DNA of 64,000 bases from Adiantum capillus-veneris (lineage: Eukaryota; Streptophyta; Polypodiopsida; Polypodiales; Pteridaceae): assembly GCA_014529385.2 (NCBI GenBank), contig CM043959.1, positions 47,993,928 to 48,057,927 of the forward strand, given 5' to 3'. The notes under the pieces are model-generated. The model made no database searches and was not told the origin of the DNA. It was given only the letters and a program-made list of their open reading frames with translations. Position numbers and translations under genes: made by a program. This document shows, in pieces, positions 34,455-47,577 of the stretch (the first letter of the stretch is position 1; the number at the start of each line of letters is the position of its first letter).

Positions 34455-36753
34455 TCATCTACATCCTTCCCTCCTTTCTTGAATTTTGGCAAGATTCCAA
34501 AATTCTTGAAAAAAATCCACTATCTGATTCTGATTCCAAGAATGGGACTTGACCAATGATAGAGTGGCCATACAAAGATTGCGAGAAACAGCTGAAAAGG
34601 CCAATGTAGAGCTCTCATCATCTACAGAGACTGATATCAACCTTCCAGCTGAGAAGAAGGAAAAATCCTTGACCAAATTCTGAGATGGAACTACCCATTA
34701 TCCTTCCACTGAACCCGCTTCCTTTTACCCTTTGGCCTGAATGGCGTTTGAGAAGTCCCAGTACCAGCATTCTCCTTCTGAATGAGTCTGTAAATGGCCT
34801 CCTACTATAGCTGATTCCACCTTTCTGTAGTCATCTCCATTTCATAAGGCGTGAGAGGATGATAGGTTTTGGTGTCGGGATCATAGAGTGTACGTCTGCC
34901 TTTGGTGATCCTAGTTTTGGCCAGCTTGTGACAATGAGAGGCTGTATGGATCCATCCTTCTAGGAGAGGCTGATTGGTTTTTATTCGATCTTCAAAAAGA
35001 ATCTCAACCATCTCTCTATACTGTGGTCCCAAGCCTGGTTTAGCCATAATTTCCTTTTCAGGTAGTTTGGAGGAGTCCACCGTGAGTTGCAGCAGTTGGT
35101 TGGTGATCTTAGTGAGGCCTCTAATCTGAATTTTCCACTGGCCCATACATAGTCTGATCCTCTACACCTGCTCTTTCAGCTCCTGAATATCATTCAGTTG
35201 GAGAGCATCACTGAACAGTGTTTGCTAAGTTTTCCATTCCACAATCGATTGCTTATACCAATCCTAAAGTTCATCAGTAATCTTGAAATATGTGAGCCAA
35301 TCGACTGGTTCTAGATGTTGTGGGTAAAGTGCTGGAAAAAATCTTGGCAACTCTGCTTCTCTTGCTGGTGAAGCATACGAGAGAACTGGGGAATCAGGCA
35401 CAAATTCTAAGAAGTTAAGGACAGCCTGGTTCTCTTGCTGCATCATTTTTCTAGTTACTTTAACCAGCTGAAATAATTGCCGGAGAGCAATTGCCTGCTC
35501 TCCCACTGACATTCTAGTTTGAGGTCCCTTGCTAGTGGCAGTTTGGTCTTCAGGAATGGTCCGCACCCTTTGATCTAAAACTCCCCTAGCAATCTGCATT
35601 TGCACTAAAACCTCTTTCAATTGATTCCTGACATCCTTCATGCATCTTTATGTTGGCTTCTTTCCCAGCAAAATCTCTAATTCTATAGACAGAGATCGAC
35701 AATCTGCAATAGACTGTCATTGCCAATGTGGATTGGTTACTCTCTCTTCAGCAGTTAGGATCCATTCAGGCACCCTTTCCAACAGCTGGATTGTGTTGGG
35801 ATGTGCAGGTAATTGTCATGCCTCTTGATCATGGAAAGCAACTGATTTCCAATGCTCAACCATTTCCCTAGCTCCGACATACAGTCACTGAAAGCGTTCC
35901 TCATCCTCCAAATACCGCATGGTTATAAGAGCCTGATGATGTCTCAATCTCTTGTTCAGTGTGATGAGCTATAATGAATGTTGCTCATCACCTCCTGGTC
36001 CCTCAGTCACAGCTTTGCCTTTCCCTTTATCATCCCTGCTGTGTTGCGACTGGTTTGCCGATGGATTCCTAGTGTTGCTGAGTTGTTGATCTTCTGGCTG
36101 CTGATTGCTCAACCTATGCCCTTCATGCTGATCTGGTTAGTTTGGCTGGTCTGCCTATGAGACTGATTTCCTCCATTTGGCCCTGTACCACCAGTACCAA
36201 CTCCTAGAGGTGGAGATGGAGGAAAGGCATCATCATCATCATCATTATGCCCTTCGTCTAGTTCATCCTCCTCCTTCTCTGCTTCTTTGTCCTTATCTTC
36301 ATTCTCTTCAATGGCAGTCTTCCGTTCAATGTAATCCAGGATAGCTTGATTTGTCAAAGCATAAACCATAGCACTGCCATCCTCAGCATTGAAAGAGTCC
36401 AATACTTGCCTGATGATGGCTGTGTCAAACTCAATCCTTGTGGCTTGCAGAACCACACACAAGTCCCACAGTTGGAGTAGAGCCATAGCTTGCTCAGTAA
36501 ACACATAACACTGAATTTTGCTATACGGAATGAGTGGAAGAGTTTCCTTTGTAGCAGTGATAAGAGCTTGGGTTTTGTTGATACTGTCCTGCATCTTTTC
36601 TGACAGTTTCCTCCTACCCATACACTGTGAAGATGATGAAGCAGCTGAAGAAGAAAAAGACTTACTTGATTCTTCAAAAGTGTACCCAGGTGTGGCTGGC
36701 AAGTTTAGATGACAATCCACTGTCTCCTCAGAAGATGAAGCTTGCGGCTGCAA
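34455..36753 (-). pseudogene. Post-integrase ORF region of large element A, unknown protein
   Basis: Three open pieces (36,753-36,109; 35,641-35,264; 35,146-34,805) and a fourth (34,676-34,455) appear to be remains of one long frame. The first has a Ser-rich start (SKSFSSSAASSSS), a helical middle and an acidic tail (DELDEGHNDDDDD). The second contains long helices (VRNQLKEVLVQMQIARGV) and a Pro/Phe-rich end. No family recognised, and no signal peptide or membrane segment seen, so an envelope role has no support. It lies between an integrase tail and a candidate 3' LTR. Confidence 0.45.
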
Positions 36754-36995
36754 TGAAGATACTTCACATCTTGGAGATGGCGTGTGGACAACAGGAGGTA
36801 ATCATCGCGCAAGAGATTTGCGAGGAAAAATGCCGACTCGCCTTACTATTATACACGTTTGCACCATAAAAGATCCACCACTTACCATTCCTAGACTTCT
36901 GTGCATTGCAACTGACGTGGCCGACATGCATTGGGCAAGACTTTCACCTGTCATTGAAATGATTACCACTGATGCTCCATCTAACTGTTGCCTGC

Positions 36996-37565
36996 TTAAA
37001 AAATGATAATTGTGTCCCCACTATTCTGGTTTGGTATCAGCCTGTCTTGGTCTTGCTGGTACTGGCCTGAAACTGGTTCTGAAACTGAAACTGGCTGCAC
37101 ATGAAAAAGCCCCAAGATAGCTGATTCTGGAATTTCTTGGTCTTCAGCGTCCAGATTCCTCAATACCCTCTTCCTGGAAAGGTTCTCTAGCTTGTGAATA
37201 GTAGAGCTTGATTTCAGCTCCATTATACACCCCTAGCAGCAGTAATCCAGATAGGTCTTTCAGTCTTACCGTGCCATTCGAGAAAACCCAGTCCACTTCA
37301 AATGGTCTTGCCCAGACTATCTTTGGATTCGGCTTCTTAGGACCCAATTTGGAATGATATAGGAGTACCAGATCCCCTTTTTGAAATTCTCGGACCTTAA
37401 TCCTTCGGTCATGCCAATGCTTCCTTCTTTGCTAAACAATATCTTGTTCCAGCATAGCCCTTTGCCTAAGTTCATCTAACTGGGTAAGCTCCTCCAGTCA
37501 CTTCTTAAGATTGTGATTAAAATTTAACCCATATTCGACAGCCATTCTGAGGCTTGGAATAACAA
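36996..37565 (-). pseudogene. Integrase C-terminal part (large element A)
   Basis: The minus strand reads VIPSLRMAVEYG, LEELTQLDELRQRAML, KVREFQKGDLVLLYHSKLG and VFSNGTVRLKDLSG, the typical integrase tail of Tat/Ogre-like plant Ty3 elements and alignable with 63,540-63,926. Stops are present. It is cut at 37,565 by chromovirus 2, and the expected N-terminal half is not on the other side of that element. Confidence 0.75.
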
Positions 37566-39205
37566 TGTGAGGTCCCCACCCGCCGTATCCAATGGCAGAT
37601 CTGATGGTGAACCCGGTGGCCACTAGATCTATTGCGGAAGCAAACAAAATGGTTCAGGGTTCGACTAGCGGACGATCTCTCATCACAATGTGAGTCGAGT
37701 TCGAGCCTACTAGCAGGGAGATCTAGCTCCACCTCGCAGGGGAAGCGTACTTGAGCTATCTAGCGATCCTAAAACCCACCTTCCAAGAGGAGAGAAGCCT
37801 CGAGTGCCTTTTTCCCCATGTTTCAGAGGCACGTACTCTCGAGAATTCCCCACTCTAGGGGCAATGAGCATTACTAATATCGAGTAAGCACTATGAGGAC
37901 AGAGAGTTCCCGACCAATCGGGACCACCCATCTCGTAGGCATTGGAAACCCGAGCCAAGCCCCCACTGCCCACCCCCACACTCACACTTCCTTGTGTGAC
38001 CTAATTACTACCACAATGGTTGTTCAACATAGAGATTCTTTGATTATATTCCGAATCACATTGTTCGTTAAGACAACCCTTCAACCAGTAGTGCAAACAA
38101 CACCAAGACAGAATTCTAGTAAAAATTCTACTCAAACTTATTCATAAAAATTCCAATGTTCTAGAGGTACAACATCCCCCCACCAGCGAGAGTTCACTCC
38201 TCCCGTTGTCGCCTAGCTGCCCATACAACTAGGTATGTCCACCGCATAGAAAGCACCGTCATGGACACTCCCACCGCATAGAAAGCAAGACGTGGGTTCC
38301 CACCGCATAGAAAGCAAGTCGTGGGTATCCACCAAAGGGATTCCTCTTAACCAGGGCCATTTTAAACTTACTACTTTAAATAATTAACTTGGAGAAAAGA
38401 GCTAATGTCAGCAAGCGTCATAACAAGCAAAATGATAGATTAGCAACATCAAACAATGCCAAGTACATGAGAGGTTTAGATTTTTCCATATAGCAATCAT
38501 TATGGATGATGCATATTCCTATGGTAACCGGCCCTAAGGATAATTACTCGACTTAGATGATTAAGAATAATAAGGTCTCATTAATAGATTTACCAGAAAG
38601 ATGAATCAAGCATAATTAATCTCTTCCTAGCAATTAGAGGATGCAGGTTCACCTCATGCATAGGTGTGAGAAAAATTAACTCTTAGAGACTCAATGACGG
38701 ATTTAATTTTACCTTAATTACATCTTAATGCATAAGAGAATGGATCTAATTTAGCTACATTGATAATAAGAAAGTGATTTTCATCAATCTACACAGTTAT
38801 CGGCTTATCGATTAATCACTATGCTACCTAGAGAGAGAAAATTCTATTAATCATGCACTAATCTTTAATTAAGGATGATGAATGGTTGATAATTCAGCTA
38901 TGGTGTGATGATTACATAATAGAATATGGTTAAAGAGAAATTAGAGAGTAATTATAGAGAATTACGACTAGGAATAAGCATAATAGACGAGAAATTTAGA
39001 TGGTAATGAAAAGGATTTGCGAAAAGCATTAATTAAACCATGGTTACCGTGATTAAGGGCTGGTAATCCTCTCGATTCTCTGATTTAATTGAGCTTTTTG
39101 AGGTGAGAATTCGAAAACACCTCCCTCCTTGCTTCTCCTTCAAAGGATGTGTGTACCGATAGCACCTTCCCAAGGTGTGTGTGTGTGCACTGTGTGTGTG
39201 TGAGC

Positions 39206-39241
<36 letters not shown>

Positions 39242-39904
39242 GTCTTTAAATAGGCTCCTACAGGCTGAAAATCAACCTGGGTTGCTAAATGCATCTGGGA
39301 GCTTCTCCAGTTAAGCATGGCAAGTCCAATTCCCTACCCACCAAGTGTCAGGTTGGCTTGGTTAATTGGTTCTGAGACTAAGTTATTGGCTTGGAAGCTT
39401 TCGCAGGACTCCCACAAGGCAAGAGGGCTCCCCCTAGCTGCTAAAGATGGTATGGAGTGGACTGGAACCTGTTCCCATACAGTCTCGGACGCCCGGTACC
39501 TTCACGGACAATTTTTAGGAATTTTGGTTCTAAGCTAAAACAGGTCATACGAGTCGGATTTTGATGCCGAAAATTGCTATACGAAGCTCTAATTAAGACG
39601 TACTGGCTCGAGTACCTGCCATATTTTGCAGCCCCCGGGGTCCGAAAATTCATTTTTTTCAAATTTTGGGTAGGAGTGCAGTTTTTTCGAGACGATCAAG
39701 ACTGGACGGGTCGGGTGACCAAAAACTTACTATTTTCGGAATTTTTTTACAAAAATTATTTTAATTCACATTTTGAAGCTTTAAAAAATTCTAAACATCA
39801 TGGCACTGACAGAATTTGAAAAACTGCTAAAAATAGTAACTTATTCCATTATGTTCATTTTATGGTACAATGGTGCTCTTTTGGTCGGGGTCAGAGACCT
39901 TACA
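37566..39904 (-). repeat. 3' LTR of chromovirus 2 (2,339 bp)
   Basis: Diverged relative of 731-3,514 with the same ends (TGTGAGGTCC and CCTTACA). It lacks the region equivalent to about 1,520-1,930 and carries a long (GT)n run at about 39,200-39,238. No coding sequence of note. Confidence 0.75.
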
Positions 39905-39918
39905 ACCTCCCCAATGTG
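39905..39918 (-). other. Polypurine tract of chromovirus 2
   Basis: Minus-strand CACATTGGGGAGGT directly before the LTR start; one base differs from the tract at 3,515-3,528. Confidence 0.7.
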
Positions 39919-39935
39919 AAAAATTTCAGATGTCC

Positions 39936-41288
39936 TCATCTCAAGAATGTGTTTGGGTAGTCTTTTATGAGTGTTGGTTCGTCCTCCCAAGTTGCATCTT
40001 CTTCAGGGTAATCCTTCCACTTTACTAGATGCTCCGTTATAGTTCTGTTGCGTAACTTCCTTTCCCTTGTTTCAAGTACGTAGTCAGGTTGGAGCTCGAG
40101 AACTCCTTGTACTGGCATGATTATCTGATCTGAGTCCAAGAATTGATCAGGGTTAGGAATATAGGGTTTGAGTAAGCTGACGTGGAACACATCATGAACC
40201 TTCAAGTTTGCAGGTAACTTTAGCTTGTAGGCTTGGTCACTCACAACCTTAACGATCTCGAATGGTCCACAATACCTTGGGCTGAGCTTCTCATATCTGC
40301 CTAATGAAAAGTTTCTTTTCTTTGGTCGGACTCGCAGAAAAACCTTATCCCCTTCTTTGAAAGTTCTTTCCGAACGGTTCTTATCTGCATAGTGCTTCTA
40401 TCTATCCTGAGCGGCCTGAATATCCTGGCGAATAGCTCTAGTCTGAGCTTCCATGTCTTCTAACATCTTTCTATAGGCTTCTACCCTGATGGTTGGATCT
40501 GAGAAGTTCAGTGGTGCTAAGCAGTCCTATCCATAAAGAGCTTTGAAAGGTGACATTCCAATGCTTCTGTGTTCGGAAGAATTATAAGCGTACTCCACCA
40601 AAGGTAGATATTGTAACCACTTCTTTGGCTCTTGTGAACAATAGGCTCTGAGAATGTCCTCAATGACTTGATTAACTCTTTCAGTTTGCTCATCTATCTG
40701 GGGATGATACGCTGTACTGAAAGCTAATTGTGACCCAATAGATTGGAAAAGAGAAGTCCAAAATTTTGATGTAAACTTGGCATCTCTATCACTAACGATA
40801 CGCTTGGGTAGACCATGTAGCCTAAAAATCTCCTTGATGAATACCCGACTAACATCTGAAGCAGTAAAGGTTGCCTTTACGGGTATTAGATGAGCCACTT
40901 TTGTGAGCATATCAACAACCACGAAAACAGAATCGTAACCTCCTGTAGAAGGTAATCTTGTAACAAAATCCATACTGATGCATTCCCATTTCATCAGGGG
41001 TATGTCAAGAGGTTGAAGTTGCCCTGGTAACTTGATTCTTTCGGCCTTTATCCACTGACAAGAAAGACATTGCCTCACATAGCGAAGTATGTTCCCTTTC
41101 ATTCTTGACCAAAAATAACTCCTCCTGATAGCATGAAGAGTCTTAGCATAGCCTGGATGTCCGGATGTAGGGCTATCATGTGCTTCATACAAAATGGCCT
41201 TCTTTAAGGCTGGATCTCTGGGTACACAGAGTCTATGTCTGTAGTAAAGACATCCTCCCATAAGAGAGTAATCTTTAGCTTCAGGCAT
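39936..41288 (-). pseudogene. Integrase and chromodomain (chromovirus 2)
   Basis: The 41,288-40,527 part is open over 253 codons and includes the intact zinc region (AHDSPTSGHPGYAKT, CLSCQW) and catalytic blocks (MDFVTRLPS, SDRDAKFTSKFW, TERVNQVIEDIL). It ends in a TAG after KALYG. The C-terminus (40,244-39,936) keeps the chromodomain (EHLVKWKDYPEEDATWEDEP), better preserved than in copy 1. Confidence 0.88.
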
Positions 41289-41750
41289 CTTATTCTACTG
41301 GACTAGAGATACTATACGCTGGTATTCTGGATCTACTAAAGATGCTTCTTTGATTATATCCCAGAAAGAGTTATTTGGAATAGAGATAGCTCCGAGAAAG
41401 GATTTTTGGTTCCTGGTCTATACTTTATGTCAAGGTCATATTCCTGTAATAGCTCTATCCATCGTCGTTGTCGCATATTGAGAATAGGTTGAGCATTTTA
41501 ATCTCTTGTGGTCTGTAACCAGCTGAAACTTGCGTCCGAGAAGATAATGTCTCCATAACTTCAGCGCGTGAATAACCGCTAAAAGATCCAAATCATGAGT
41601 AGGATAATTCTTCTCGTGATCCCTCAGCTTTCGCGAAGTATAAGCCACTGGTCTTCTTTCTTGAGTAAGAACTCCACCTAGAGCAAATTTGCTAGCGTCG
41701 GTTGCTACTTCAAATTCCTTGCTGAAATCTGGAAGCTTTAAAATAGGAGC
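41289..41750 (-). pseudogene. RNase H, shortened (chromovirus 2)
   Basis: MAYTSRKLRDHEKNYPTHD and FQLVTDHKRLK are visible. Compared with copy 1, part of the linker is missing (around 41,410) and a short deletion precedes GGTTGAGCATT at 41,487. The segment from 41,487 is nearly identical to the start of chromovirus 3 at 47,583. Confidence 0.7.
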
Positions 41751-42698
41751 TCAGACCAAGAACTCTTTTAGTTTAGCAAAGCTAGACTCGTGCTCGGTCT
41801 TCCATTCGATCCTCATTCCTTTCTTCAGGAGTTCCGTCAAAGGTGCAGCAATACGTGCATAGTCCTTGACAAAAATCCTGTACCATCCCGTTATCCCAAG
41901 AAATACTCTGACTTCACTGACGGTAGATGGTTGAGGCCAATCAACGATGTCCTTGACTTTATCTGGGTCCACTGAAATTCCTTCAGCCGATATGACAAAT
42001 CCAAGATAGTTGACCTTTGGCGAGCAAAAAGTGCACTTGCTCTCTTTAGCGTAAAGCTGATGTTCTCGAAGGAGATCAAGTACCTTGCGAACATGATCTT
42101 CGTGATCTGCCTCGTTCTTAGAATAGATCAGAATGTCATCAAAGAAAACCAAGACAAAATCATCCAAGTAAGGTCTGAAAATATCCTGCATAAGTCGATT
42201 GAAGCTTGCAGGAGCATTTGTTAGACCAAAAGACATTACTGTGAATTCGTAGTGTCCATACCTAGTGTTGAAAGCCGTCTTTGGAATATCTGATTCCTTG
42301 ATCCTGATCTGGTAATATCCTGACCTTAGATCAATCTTTGTAAACATTTTGGCGCCGTGGAGTCTATCCAAGAGTTCGTCAATCCTTGGAATTGGATACT
42401 TGTTCTTGACAGTTACCTAGTTCAGTCCACGATAATCTATGCATAACCTTAAGTTTCCATCCTTCTTCTTCTGAAAAAGAACTGGAGAACCCCAAGGAGA
42501 AGTACTGGGTCGAATGAATCCTTGCTCAATGAGTTGCCTAAGTTGTTCCTTGAGTTCGATGGCCTCTGGAAGTGACATTTTATAAGGTCTTTTTGAGATA
42601 GGTTCACATCCAGGGATAGTCTCAATCTCATGATCTACCTCTCTATGTGGCGGAAGATTCGTAAGGTCTTCAGGGAATACATCATCACACTCCCTCAA
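41751..42698 (-). pseudogene. Reverse transcriptase (chromovirus 2)
   Basis: Same domain and the same TAG after RGLN as in chromovirus 1, with FFDDILIYS intact. Only a few base differences from 5,413-6,338. Confidence 0.88.
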
Positions 42699-42758
42699 CC
42701 AGTTTGGTCAAAGCGAGGTATCTGATTGGTCCACTTTGTTGAGCTTTACTGCATAAAT

Positions 42759-43283
42759 TTACTGACCCTTTCTTAGTCCCTTCAAAAGTCTGTTGGCCTT
42801 AACTAGAGTAGCCCTAGGTCTCCCATTTTCCCCATGGATTAAGGCTTCATTACCCAAGTTATCTATAAAGGTAAAGTTCCCTTGTGCACAATGGATGTGG
42901 GCCTTATTTTGCTTTAACCAGTCCATCCCCAGAATCCCATCAAAGAATCCTAAGGGTAGGGTTCGAAATTGGGCAGAGTTTGGGTGTTCCCCTAAATCAA
43001 AGTCGATTTTTCCTGCAGAGTGCTGAGATACTAGTTCCTTGCCGTTTGTTAATTCTACAACTAGCTTGCTTGTTGGATACTTATCTAGCTTTAGCTTCCT
43101 CATGCATCTGGGTGAAAGAAATGAAAGAGTACTACCACACTCTATAAGGAAGTTAACTTGTTCACCTTTGAGAGATCTTGGCATATGAATGACTGCGTAT
43201 TGCTCGCAACCATTGGGGTTGTCAATTGCAGCATGCAGGGTTGCTCTCTCCACTGCTTTGTCACCCACAACTGGTTGTACCAC
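42759..43283 (-). pseudogene. Retropepsin (chromovirus 2)
   Basis: Carries the same LIECGS active-site change as chromovirus 1; one residue near the C-terminus differs (ALIHGENG for ALIQGENG). Confidence 0.85.
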
Positions 43284-43405
43284 TGGGCATTCACTCTGGC
43301 GGTAGCTCCACGCCCTCGCCCTCTGTTCATCCTTCCTCGTCCTTCTCTTCCATTAGCTTGGCCACGCCCATGGGTATTCAAGGGTATGGCATTGGCGTTG
43401 GTTGC

Positions 43406-44158
43406 CTAGGTGTTCCTGGGGCACTTGGATCTGTAATGTCCATATTCGCCGCAACCATAGCATCGAACATCGGGGAGCTCCATGGTTGTGGTGGTAGCCA
43501 CAATAGGGTATTGGTCATATGTTTGGTTGGTTGGTCTGTTATTCCAAGCAGTTGTCCTTGCCCTCTTTGCCCAATGATTCCTCCTGTGCTGGTTGACCTT
43601 TTGTACTTCAAGAGCTAGAGGTTTGGCCCTCAACAAGGCATCCTGTAGTGTCATTGGCCTGAGATCTTCCAACCGAGTATTCAAACGGTCGATTAGCCCT
43701 TGGCAGAACCTCGCCACCTGTTGTTCCAAGGTCATCTTAGGAGCATATCTCCGAAGAGTGACAAACTTTGCATAATATTCTTCGACACATGAAGTCAGCT
43801 GCCGAAGTGAAAAGAATTCATTCATCTTCAAGGTCCTATAGGCAAGTGGTAAATAACGCCCCATTATCACAACTTTGATGTCTTCCCAGGATTCGGAAGA
43901 TCCCTTAATATCCAGGTCCCTGCAATGTTGCTTCCACCATATCTTGGCATCGCCAGTCAAGCGGAACATCGCAAGCATGGTCTGATTTACGGGTTGGGTT
44001 CCCGCAGCTTCAAAGTAATCGTCCATGGCTTCCATCCACACTTCCACATCTCTCTCCACATTTGCCCCCTCGCCCTTAAAGATCGGAGGTTGGGCTTGCT
44101 TAAGGAGGAGCTTCTTCTCTTGCGCTGCCGAGTATAGAGCAACAGGCGGTGCCTACAT
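43406..44158 (-). pseudogene. Gag with CCHC knuckle (chromovirus 2)
   Basis: Same protein as 7,046-7,798, with the same start codon followed by TAG (44,153-44,158). Confidence 0.87.
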
Positions 44159-44170
44159 GGCTTATACGAG

Positions 44171-44183
44171 ATTCTTGATACCA
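44171..44183 (-). other. Primer-binding site (chromovirus 2)
   Basis: Same TGGTATCAAGAAT as at 7,811-7,823. Confidence 0.7.
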
Positions 44184-44188
44184 TTACT

Positions 44189-44685
44189 TGGATCTCAAAA
44201 TACACACGAGACTTTAAATAAAATTCAAGATGTTTCACTTTATCAAGAGACAAAGATTCAGAGACAAAAAGCACTTTATTGATGAAAATTTATTGCAATT
44301 GAAACCCCTCAAGGTTTAGGATAACAGATGATCAACTTATTACATGGCTTTTTGGATTGCATATAAAATACGCCTAGGAGATTGTGTTCACATGATGCAC
44401 TACTTTGTTAGTGAAGTAGTTCCTGTACTCATCCTTGAGTGGATAATAAACTAAGAGGTGATTTTTTCGAGACGGTCAAAACTAGACGGGTCGGGTGACC
44501 AAAAACTTACTATTTTTGGAATTTTTTTACAAAAATTATTTTAATTCACATTTTGAAGCTTTAAAACATTCTAAACATCATGGCACTGACAGAATTCGAA
44601 AAACTGCTAAAAATAGTAACTTTTTTCATTATGTTCATTTCATGGTACAATGGTGCTCTTTTTGGGTCGGGTCAGAGACCTTACA
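44189..44685 (-). repeat. 5' LTR of chromovirus 2 (497 bp)
   Basis: Duplicate of 7,829-8,325; no difference noticed by eye. Confidence 0.75.
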
Positions 44686-45299
44686 TTCCAGCGGAACAAC
44701 TCTGAATTGAGTATCCCAGATTTTGGTATCATGTCCATTCATCATTTCTACCTTGTAGCGGTGGGTACTCCGAGTTTGAGGCAATTTGAGTTTTTTAACC
44801 AATCTGTAATTGATAAAATTATGAGTAGCACTGTCATCAACCAAGATGCGCACCTTGTGCCCTTGCAAAGATCGATGCATACGTACTAGCTCATGTGGTG
44901 TGAAGGTCTGTTGCCACATGGAAGCTGTGAGACAGCATTCATGCACCACCTCGATGTGTGTTACTTCTAGTGTAGAGAATCGTGAGGAAGAATCAAGAGG
45001 TAGCAGTTGCACCATGGGTACTGATTTCTCCTTGCCATAAGCAACAGATTTCACCTTAGGAGAGAGGACCTCTGGACCCCTTGGGTTTTTTAGATGCTTT
45101 TGAATTGGCTACTATAAATTTCCTTTTATTGTGCCCATACTATGTGCGTGTATTACCATGTGTATTAGCAGACACGTGAGTATTATGTGCTTTCTTTTCA
45201 TCTAGATCATCACGAATATGTGCTTTCACTAAGGCTTCCTCAAGTGTTTTAGGGTCTGGGGTCTTGACGTGCTCCTTAAGTTCTGGTGTCAAACCGCGT
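44686..45299 (-). pseudogene. Copy of the older element's gag tail and retropepsin N-terminus
   Basis: Same as 8,326-8,939 apart from one base noticed, which changes NYGLV to NYRLV in the protease. The other pieces of this frame (552-730, 20,858-21,551) have no copy here. Confidence 0.82.
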
Positions 45300-47577
45300 T
45301 GTCGTGCTGTGGCACGTATATAGTGGGAACGGGCATTAAACGATTTATCTTGTGACTTTTTGATGCATAAGTATACTTCATATAATACTCATATGCATAA
45401 ATAAAAGGTTTCTACCATACCTTAGAATTACCTTTGAAGTAATATAAATGTACATTACTATTAGAAAGTACTGCATGAGAAGTATCAATGATTGTGCCTC
45501 TTTTTGTCTGGAGGAAAAGCATTTGTATATTTCTTCTAATATCTCAGCTATACCCTACCATATATAAATTATTTTCTTTTTTTCACATTTATTTAATAAT
45601 ATAACCCTTCAATAATGCATACCTTCTTGGATACATACAAGAGGGAAGGGCCTACTAGAAGACTCTATGAAAAGGAAGATCCAAAGCTTCTTGGACCATC
45701 CCAATTTGAAAATCCTGACCTAAGGGCGTGGAGAAAAGGCCAAAACCAAGTCAAGCTCTTTTAGTAGTCCAATTTTTCTTTTTGAAGCATGTCAATCCGA
45801 GTTACATGTCAAAAATTACAGGGAAACCAGTGAAAAACCCTCTCACAACTACACTGCAAGAAGAGATGGTAAACATGTGAATCAAGTGAAAAGAGGTAAT
45901 CTTGGTCTTTCTCCATAAAATAAGATATTTGGAGGATAAAAGACACAAGAATGTGAATGTGACACCTCAAAGATGCCTTGAAGGACAAGACACACAAGTT
46001 GGGACTCCCTGCTGGAGCCACACAGAAGATGCCTAGGTGGGGCCCAGATACATCATGCACCCACATGGAGCCTCAAAGAACAAAAATGCTGAAATTCATG
46101 ATATTTTGAGTCCCACTATTTCCCATTTTAAAAAATATCCAAAGAACATTTGGTTTGGGCTAACTCTTTAGCCTAATCAAGTGATTATGTAAAACATGGC
46201 TCCCTCACCTATAAAAAGGGCAACCTTCTCTTCATTGAGGCAAGTTATGAGTGAGTGAGAATAGCTCAATTCCATAGTGACACACTCATCTTAGTGCCAC
46301 ACTTTCTCTTGAAGAAAGGCTGAAGTCTTGCCTCATCTTCTCTCCATTAAGGTGGTGGCAATTGCTCTCATGTAAGATATATGTTGCTAGTTTTACTTTC
46401 ATTTGCATATCTAGCGCATACTTGTCTCTAACTCTATCTCTATCTCTCATTATCTATCTTTAATACCACCACCACACTTAGATCTATCTCTAATTCTATC
46501 TTACTCCTCGTTTGATCTCTCTTGTTGTGTCCTAATTGTTTCATTGGAAGGCATTCAAGCAGCAACCTTGTTAATGTAATGGGTACAACCTTCTTGCGGG
46601 AAACAATTATGTGCACAAGGTTAGTAACCATATCTTCATCTTCCACAAGCATCTCTCTCTCTTAAGGTTCTCATTCTCTTCCACAAACTCTAGAATCTCC
46701 TTGCTACAGGTACTTCTCTCCCTGCAGTATCCTTATTGCCTAAGGGCAACAATAGGGCTTGGGAGAGAAACTCTCTTCTTCTTCTCCTTTCACTTCTTCC
46801 ACACCTTTATCTTTGTGCATACTAAGTATATCATTGATGAATAACCATAATCCACATAGAGGTAATTTCTTTCAATTCCATTCAGTGCAATCTATTAGGG
46901 TCAACATTTGGATTAGTCGAAAGATTCACTTTCAGCAACGCATAGTGTTTCTATTTGGTCCTGAAAGGCTCAACGAAATACTTCTCTCACCTGATCCCAT
47001 CATACTACCTATTATTGACTATGACTTCTCTTTTGATGTGAATGTGGTTATTTAATTATGAATCAAGAGGATTTGTACTCACAACTAATCCCAATCGCTA
47101 GACAAAACATATACATTATAGTAAGCACAAAGCTACAGTTCCAAAGAGAAATCTGTAGCTTATTTGGACAAAAAAGATTAAATATCATTAACTCATCCAT
47201 TAACCCTTTTATCCTACCCATGATACGATATGATCATAATCTCGATGTTTTCATTTTTGTTTTGTTCTGACTATCTTTCATGAGTTCTCTCCATCACATG
47301 TGTGTTTGTAAGGAAAAGTGAGCGGCTTCATTTCTTCTTTAGCTCTAGAATCTATGTTATCTACATCTTAGCTCTTTCTCATAACCCTTGAGCTTCCTCA
47401 CAAACTCTCACAGCAAGAGCCCCGATGCCTTCTTGGCAAGACCGCCAATTTCTTGACATATTTTTGGTGAACCCGACGCGAACCTGCCAGGGTGAGAATT
47501 TGTGGGTAACCATGGGTGATCATGTTGAGCAACAATGTATGAATTTTTACCCATCAACAATGCAAATGTTTCAAACA
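45300..47577 (+). repeat. Copy of the plus-strand element's 5' LTR, primer site and first 66 bp of gag
   Basis: LTR 45,300-47,458, tRNA-Trp-type primer site 47,465-47,484, gag ATG 47,512. The match to 8,940-11,217 ends abruptly at 47,577 inside gag (after the bases TTTCAAACA). It differs from 8,940-11,098 at about eight positions by eye, far fewer than separate the element's own two LTRs. Confidence 0.9.

Larger units (their letters stand above)
37566..44685 (-). mobile_element. Chromovirus 2, chimeric copy
   Basis: Same structure as chromovirus 1. Left flank AACAA (37,561-37,565) lies in a large-element integrase; right flank TTCCA (44,686-44,690) lies in the retropepsin of the older host element, exactly as for chromovirus 1. 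The flanks do not match and the two host genes differ, so the two halves come from different insertions. Identity to chromovirus 1 is moderate left of 41,772 and about 99.8% to the right. Confidence 0.88.

Noticed and set aside
34455-36753. Envelope-like gene in the post-integrase position
   Set aside because: No signal peptide, cleavage site or membrane anchor is visible, and position alone is not enough.
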